Below are positions 6,354 to 9,346 of a stretch of 9,346 bases of DNA, piece by piece. Source of the DNA: Pseudomonadota bacterium (GTDB lineage: Bacteria; Pseudomonadota; Alphaproteobacteria; Rhizobiales; Xanthobacteraceae); contig JAEYTJ010000188.1 in the NCBI GenBank assembly GCA_023434095.1, positions 1-9,346 on the forward strand, in the 5' to 3' direction. The position numbers were made by a program, and so were the translations under genes. The notes beneath the pieces were generated by a model. That model saw nothing but the letters and a program-made list of their open reading frames with translations. It was not told the DNA's origin and made no database searches. Within the stretch, counting starts at the first letter, position 1, and each line of letters begins with the position of its first letter.

Positions 6354-7358
6354 TCAGTTCAGCTTGGCCGCCTGTTCGGCCGGCACGCGGCTGACATAGG
6401 GGCCGTAATCGGTCAGCACGGCGTCGATGCGGCCCTGCTCCTTGAGGAAGGTCGCCGTGGCGACGAGGGCTTCGACCGAACCGCCGCCGAGCAGCGCTTC
6501 CGAAAGCTGGTCGGCCAGCAGCGGGAATTTGTTGCCCTTCAGCAGTTCGGGAATCTCGTCCGGCTTGGCGCCGGTGAGCTTTGCGATGGCGGCGACCTGC
6601 GGCGAGGACGCGGTCCAGCTGGCACCGTTCTTCGCGTAGTCGGCATAGGCATCCGCCGTCACCTTGACGAATTCGGCGACGATCTCGGGATGGGCCTTGG
6701 CGAAATCCTTGCGCACGATCCAGGCGTCGAAGGTCGGAGCGCCCCATTTGGCGACATCCGCCGAGGAGGCGAAGACTTTGCCGGTCTCCTTGATCTTGCC
6801 CAGCGCCGGGTCCCAGACATAGGCGGCATCGATATCGCCACGGGTGAAGGCGGCGGCGATCTCCGGCGGGCGCAGATTGAGGATTTCGACCGTCTTTGGG
6901 TCGACGCCCCAATGCTTGAGCGCCGCCAGCAGCGAGTAATGGGTGGTTGAGACGAAGGGCACGGCGACCTTCTTGCCCTTGAAGTCCTCCGGCTTCTCGA
7001 TGCCGGCGCCGTTGCGCACCACCAGCGCCTCGGCATCGCCGAGCAGGGCGGCGATGTAGATGGTCTCGATCGGCACTTCGCGGCTGGCGGCGGCGGCGAG
7101 CGGGGAGGAGCCGACATAGCCGATCTGGATCGCGCCGGAAGCGATGGCGGCGATCACATCGGCGCCGCTGTCGAATTTGCGCCAGTCGATGCTGGCCTTG
7201 GTGGCCTTCTCGTAAAGGCCCTCGGCCTGCGCCACCTTGGCCGGGTCGGCGCCGGTCTGGTAGCCGATGGTGACGTCGGCGGCGAAAGCGGGGCTCGCAG
7301 CGAGAAGGCCGAGCACGGCCGTGGCGGCGAGAACGCCGCGGCGGGAAAAGCGGGTCAT
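6354..7358 (-). CDS. tauA: Taurine/sulfonate ABC transporter substrate-binding protein TauA
   Basis: The 334-residue periplasmic protein captures taurine or a related sulfonate and delivers it to TauBC. Stretches closely matching E. coli TauA include IGYQTGADPAKVAQA (31-45), DWRKFDSGADVIAAIASG (58-75), QIGYVGSSPLAAAAS (78-92), VPFVSTTHYSLLAALKHWGV (133-152), FTRGDIDAAYVWDPAL (171-186) and KWGAPTFDAWIVRKDFAKAHPE, so TauA rather than a generic SsuA fits best. The signal peptide has a twin-arginine motif, SRRGVLAA (5-12), with likely cleavage after AFA (residue 26), suggesting Tat rather than Sec export. The ATG at 7358 has only a weak GGAA eight nt upstream. Regulation appears concentrated in the 247-nt leader, which holds an upstream ORF, stem-loops and an inverted repeat. 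A terminator follows the gene. Confidence 0.95.
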   Translation of the reverse strand: MTRFSRRGVLAATAVLGLLAASPAFAADVTIGYQTGADPAKVAQAEGLYEKATKASIDWRKFDSGADVIAAIASGAIQIGYVGSSPLAAAASREVPIETIYIAALLGDAEALVVRNGAGIEKPEDFKGKKVAVPFVSTTHYSLLAALKHWGVDPKTVEILNLRPPEIAAAFTRGDIDAAYVWDPALGKIKETGKVFASSADVAKWGAPTFDAWIVRKDFAKAHPEIVAEFVKVTADAYADYAKNGASWTASSPQVAAIAKLTGAKPDEIPELLKGNKFPLLADQLSEALLGGGSVEALVATATFLKEQGRIDAVLTDYGPYVSRVPAEQAAKLN

Positions 7359-7385
7359 GGGTGATGTTCCATAGGCTGGCCGCCG

Positions 7386-7400
7386 GGGCGCCGGGCGCCC
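7386..7400 (-). repeat. Short GC hairpin in the tauA leader
   Basis: GGGCGC (7386-7391) and GCGCCC (7395-7400) form a perfect 6-bp stem with a CGG loop, 28 nt before the tauA start codon and 44 nt after the stop of the MTWTCRRR ORF. No T-tract follows, so it is not an obvious terminator. It could be part of a leader fold that responds to ribosomes on the upstream ORF. Confidence 0.4.
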
Positions 7401-7444
7401 GCGTGTCGGCCGTTGAGAATCTGGGTGAAGCTGGAGGGCCGCGA

Positions 7445-7471
7445 TCAGCGGCGTCGACAGGTCCAGGTCAT
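7445..7471 (-). CDS. Putative cysteine-containing leader peptide (uORF) upstream of tauA
   Basis: An eight-codon ORF, ATG to TGA, encodes MTWTCRRR. A purine run GGGGG lies seven nt before the ATG (7479-7483) as a possible ribosome-binding site. It ends 86 nt before tauA, on the same strand and downstream of the candidate promoter. A short leader with Cys followed by three Arg directly upstream of a sulfur-acquisition gene is what a cysteine-sensing attenuator would need: ribosome speed at the Cys codon would report on sulfur status. Cysteine-responsive leader peptides upstream of sulfur genes are known in actinobacteria. I know of no confirmed case for this exact peptide. Eight codons can occur by chance, so this needs comparative support. 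Confidence 0.45.
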   Translation of the reverse strand: MTWTCRRR

Positions 7472-7474
7472 GAA

Positions 7475-7501
7475 GGTGCCCCCGTATCGGGACGTCGCAC
7501 C
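7475..7501 (-). repeat. Stem-loop covering the uORF ribosome-binding site
   Basis: GGTGC (7475-7479) pairs with GCACC (7497-7501), and inside it CCCG (7481-7484) pairs with CGGG (7488-7491) around loop TAT, with an asymmetric internal loop. In the tauA leader RNA the 3' arm contains the GGGGG run in front of the MTWTCRRR ORF, so this fold would mask it. The pairings are seen; the role is inferred. Confidence 0.35.
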
Positions 7502-7537
7502 GCTGGCGGAAGGCGCAGCGGCAACGCCGATAGGATC

Positions 7538-7566
7538 ATCTGACCAGAGCGGAAGATGTCCGTCAA
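7538..7566 (-). promoter_or_regulatory. Candidate tauA promoter
   Basis: TTGACG (7561-7566) is followed after exactly 17 nt by TCAGAT (7538-7543) on the minus strand. The -35 is near consensus and the -10 is poor (3 of 6), a combination typical of activator-dependent promoters. The start would be near 7531, leaving a leader of about 170 nt that includes the uORF. The inverted repeat at 7571-7591 lies just upstream, near -50. Confidence 0.4.
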
Positions 7567-7570
7567 TAGA

Positions 7571-7591
7571 AATCTACTCGTTGAGTAGATT
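7571..7591. promoter_or_regulatory. Perfect 9-bp inverted repeat upstream of tauA
   Basis: AATCTACTC (7571-7579) and GAGTAGATT (7583-7591) are perfect inverted copies with a GTT spacer, an AT-rich island in GC-rich DNA. The position, four nt upstream of the candidate -35 box, fits an activator or repressor operator for tauABC. It also begins 14 nt past the stop of the upstream flavoprotein gene, so a weak terminator is possible, but only a poor T-tract (TTTCT) follows. I favour an operator. Confidence 0.55.
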
Positions 7592-7605
7592 ATTGCCGTA
7601 CCCGC

Positions 7606-9051
7606 TCACGCCGAGGCGTAACGGTCTGTCGCCGGGCCCGAAACCTCGCCCGTCTTCAGCTGTTCGGCGACCTGCTCGGCGATGCGGATGGCATAGTTCG
7701 TCACGTCGGGCAGCCCCATCAGTTCGCCCACCGTGCCGCGTGCGAGCGGACCCGCGACATAGAGGCCGGGCGTCGGAGAACCGTCCGGCCCGATGGCGCG
7801 CCCATCCGCCGCCACCTCGATGCCCAGCCGCAGCGCATCGGGGCGCGCGAGGCCGGCGCGCTCCAGTGACGCCAGCAGCGGATTGTCGGCGAAGACGCGC
7901 CCATGCGCCGGGCCGGTGGCGGCGATCACCGCATCGAAGGCCTCCCGTTCCACGACGCCGGCCCGGCGATTGCGCAGGGTGACGTGGATCGTCTCGTCCT
8001 CCACCGTCACCTCGCGCAGCGAGGCGGCGCGCAGCTCAAGCGTGCCCTCGGCAAGCCGCCGGTCCAGCACCTCTTCCACCTGCGGGGCGATGCGGAAGCG
8101 GTGCACGTCCCAGAAGGGGCGCAGATGCCGCAGCAGCCGCGCGCGCTCGGTCAGCGGCAGCGCCTTCCAGATCGCGCTGCCCTGCAGCCGCACCTGGTCG
8201 AGCACGCAGTGCCAGCTCTTGCCCGCCGTGCCCGCCTGCCGCACGGTCGTCCGGATGCGGCGCACGAGGTCGGCCGCGGTGCGGGCCGGATCGGTCGCGA
8301 AATCGCCGAACGGATCGTGCTGGGCCGCCGGGTGGCCGCGCGAGCGCAGGCCGCGTCGCGACAGCGCGACGATGCCGCCGCGATGGCCGCGCGCTTCGAG
8401 ACTGGCGACGATGTCGGCCATGGTGAGCCCGGTACCGACGATCAGTACCCGGTCGTCAGGTCGCACCGCCTCCAGCGCGTCGGCCGGCCAGGGATTCGGC
8501 ACGAAGCGGGGATGTCCGGCGAGCGCGCGGGCGAGGGCGGGCGGCGGGCTCGGCGGGGCGTGCGCCACCGCCAGAACGACGATCCCCGCGTGAAGGGTCG
8601 CGCCGTCCGAGGTGCGGATACGGTAGCCGGCCCCGCTCGGCTCCACGGTCGCGGCGGCGCCGGCGATATGGACGAGGCGCGGCCCGAGTGCGGCCATCTG
8701 TTCCGCGACATAGGCGCCGAACACGGCGCGGGCGGGGAAATTGCGTCCTCCGCTGCGCCGCGCCGCCGGATCGGCGTCGAGCGCGCCGGAGGCCTCCAGC
8801 CAGTCGTCGAAATGGGCAGGCTGATCGGGGATCAGCGACATGCGCGTCGCCGGCACATTGATGCGGTGGCTGGAATCGGCGGCGGAATAGGCGAGGCCGC
8901 GCCCCACTTCAGCGCGCGGCTCGACGATGACGACGCGCTCAAGACCGGGCCGCAGCCGGAGCAGATGCCAAGCGACCGCCGCGCCGGAAAATCCGCCGCC
9001 GATGATCGCCACCGGGACGCGACAGTCGCCTTCTGCCGTCGCCCCGCTCAT
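7606..9051 (-). CDS. YdhS-like FAD/NAD(P)-binding protein (COG4529 family)
   Basis: The 481-residue cytoplasmic flavoprotein has an N-terminal dinucleotide-binding fold, VAIIGGGFSGAAVA (14-27), and a second one, VLIVGTGLTMADI (202-214), expected for FAD and NAD(P). A C-terminal GLYVAGPLARGTVGEL (429-444) closes the FAD site. Family hallmarks are GRGLAYS (50-56), HRINVPATRMSLIPD (62-76), FPARAVFGAYV (105-115) and ALSRRGLRSRGH (229-240). These identify the COG4529/YdhS family, whose biochemical role is poorly defined. It could oxidise a sulfur compound or supply reduced flavin to the neighbouring SsuD-type monooxygenase; both ideas come from context only. The ATG overlaps the ssuD stop as ATGA, so the two are probably made together. 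A 247-nt regulatory gap separates it from tauA. Confidence 0.85.
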   Translation of the reverse strand: MSGATAEGDCRVPVAIIGGGFSGAAVAWHLLRLRPGLERVVIVEPRAEVGRGLAYSAADSSHRINVPATRMSLIPDQPAHFDDWLEASGALDADPAARRSGGRNFPARAVFGAYVAEQMAALGPRLVHIAGAAATVEPSGAGYRIRTSDGATLHAGIVVLAVAHAPPSPPPALARALAGHPRFVPNPWPADALEAVRPDDRVLIVGTGLTMADIVASLEARGHRGGIVALSRRGLRSRGHPAAQHDPFGDFATDPARTAADLVRRIRTTVRQAGTAGKSWHCVLDQVRLQGSAIWKALPLTERARLLRHLRPFWDVHRFRIAPQVEEVLDRRLAEGTLELRAASLREVTVEDETIHVTLRNRRAGVVEREAFDAVIAATGPAHGRVFADNPLLASLERAGLARPDALRLGIEVAADGRAIGPDGSPTPGLYVAGPLARGTVGELMGLPDVTNYAIRIAEQVAEQLKTGEVSGPATDRYASA

Positions 9052-9346
9052 GATTCGGAGGCGCGCGGGGCGGGCCGGTAGTCATTGGCGATGGTCTCGC
9101 CGAAGGGGCCGGTGTTGACCGTGCCGCTGGGTGTGGCGAGGGCGTGGTTGAGCTTGAGGCGCGGCAGCACCAGTTCGGCGACCCGGTAGGCCTCTTCGAG
9201 GTGCGGGTAACCGGAGAGAATGAAGCTGTCGATGCCGAGATCGGCATATTCCTGCATGCGCGCCGCCACCGTTTCGCCCGAGCCGACCAATGCCGTGCCG
9301 GCCCCGCCGCGCACCAGCCCGACGCCGGCCCACAGATTCGGGCTGA
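9048..9346 (-). CDS. ssuD: SsuD-type FMNH2-dependent alkanesulfonate monooxygenase, C-terminal end (runs off the right edge)
   Basis: The last 98 codons of a luciferase-like flavin-dependent monooxygenase. SsuD uses FMNH2 and O2 to cleave the C-S bond of alkanesulfonates, giving an aldehyde and sulfite for cysteine synthesis. The visible part runs SPNLWAGVGLVRGGAGTALVG, then VAARMQEYADLGIDSFILSG, YPHLEEAYRVAELVLPRL, and ends GETIANDYRPAPRASES. The RGGAGTALVG and SGYPHLEEAYR motifs and the (V/I)ANDF/Y tail match E. coli SsuD, separating it from more distant luciferase-like enzymes. The N-terminal two thirds, with most active-site residues, lies outside the window, so substrate range cannot be judged. 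It overlaps the next gene by ATGA. No SsuE flavin reductase is visible here. Confidence 0.88.
   Translation of the reverse strand, partial: SPNLWAGVGLVRGGAGTALVGSGETVAARMQEYADLGIDSFILSGYPHLEEAYRVAELVLPRLKLNHALATPSGTVNTGPFGETIANDYRPAPRASES

Noticed and set aside
7355..7372. Five-codon ORF MEHHP whose TGA overlaps the tauA ATG
   Set aside because: It has no ribosome-binding site and is too short to tell from chance. It was noted only because the overlap is ATGA.
7606..9051. Plus-strand ORFs of 266 and 392 codons opposite the flavoprotein gene
   Set aside because: They are antisense to a protein with two clear dinucleotide-binding motifs and COG4529 hallmarks, and have no domain character of their own.
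1..9346. CRISPR arrays, insertion sequences, integrases or toxin-antitoxin genes
   Set aside because: I looked for regularly spaced repeats, transposase or integrase motifs and small paired ORFs and found none.

Overview
This is a GC-rich chromosomal window with strong G/C third-position bias. It looks like a Hyphomicrobiales (Xanthobacteraceae-like) alphaproteobacterium. The basis is base composition, the rpmH-rnpA-yidC protein sequences and the overall protein character. No 16S or other taxonomic marker is present, so the assignment is an inference.

Layout. (1) Positions 1-949, minus strand: a housekeeping cluster of rpmH (L34), rnpA (RNase P protein) and the 5' end of yidC, read from a near-consensus sigma-70 promoter at 921-949. 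rnpA and yidC overlap as ATGA. (2) Positions 1185-4199, plus strand: a membrane sensor histidine kinase without a visible response regulator, followed 39 nt later by an exported Tat-type (beta/alpha)8-barrel glycoside hydrolase-like protein. (3) Positions 4372-4448: tRNA-Arg(ACG) with encoded CCA. (4) Positions 4548-9346, minus strand: an organosulfonate acquisition cluster. In reading order it holds the C-terminal end of an SsuD-type FMNH2-dependent alkanesulfonate monooxygenase, a YdhS-like (COG4529) FAD/NAD(P)-binding protein overlapping it by ATGA, a 247-nt regulatory gap, then tauA, a 121-nt gap with a hairpin-plus-T-tract terminator, tauB, and tauC overlapping tauB by ATGA.

How the genes work together. 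TauA binds a sulfonate in the periplasm, TauB and TauC import it, and the SsuD-type enzyme would cleave the C-S bond to release sulfite. No tauD dioxygenase or ssuE flavin reductase is visible. Tau-type import is thus paired with Ssu-type chemistry and an uncharacterised flavoprotein stands where a redox partner would be expected.

The most interesting signals are non-coding and lie around tauA. Its leader contains a perfect inverted repeat, a candidate promoter, a stem-loop, and an 8-codon upstream ORF reading MTWTCRRR-stop, which looks like a cysteine-containing leader peptide. The terminator between tauA and tauB has a loop that is perfectly complementary over 8 nt to the tauB Shine-Dalgarno region. 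That geometry would allow an H-type pseudoknot.
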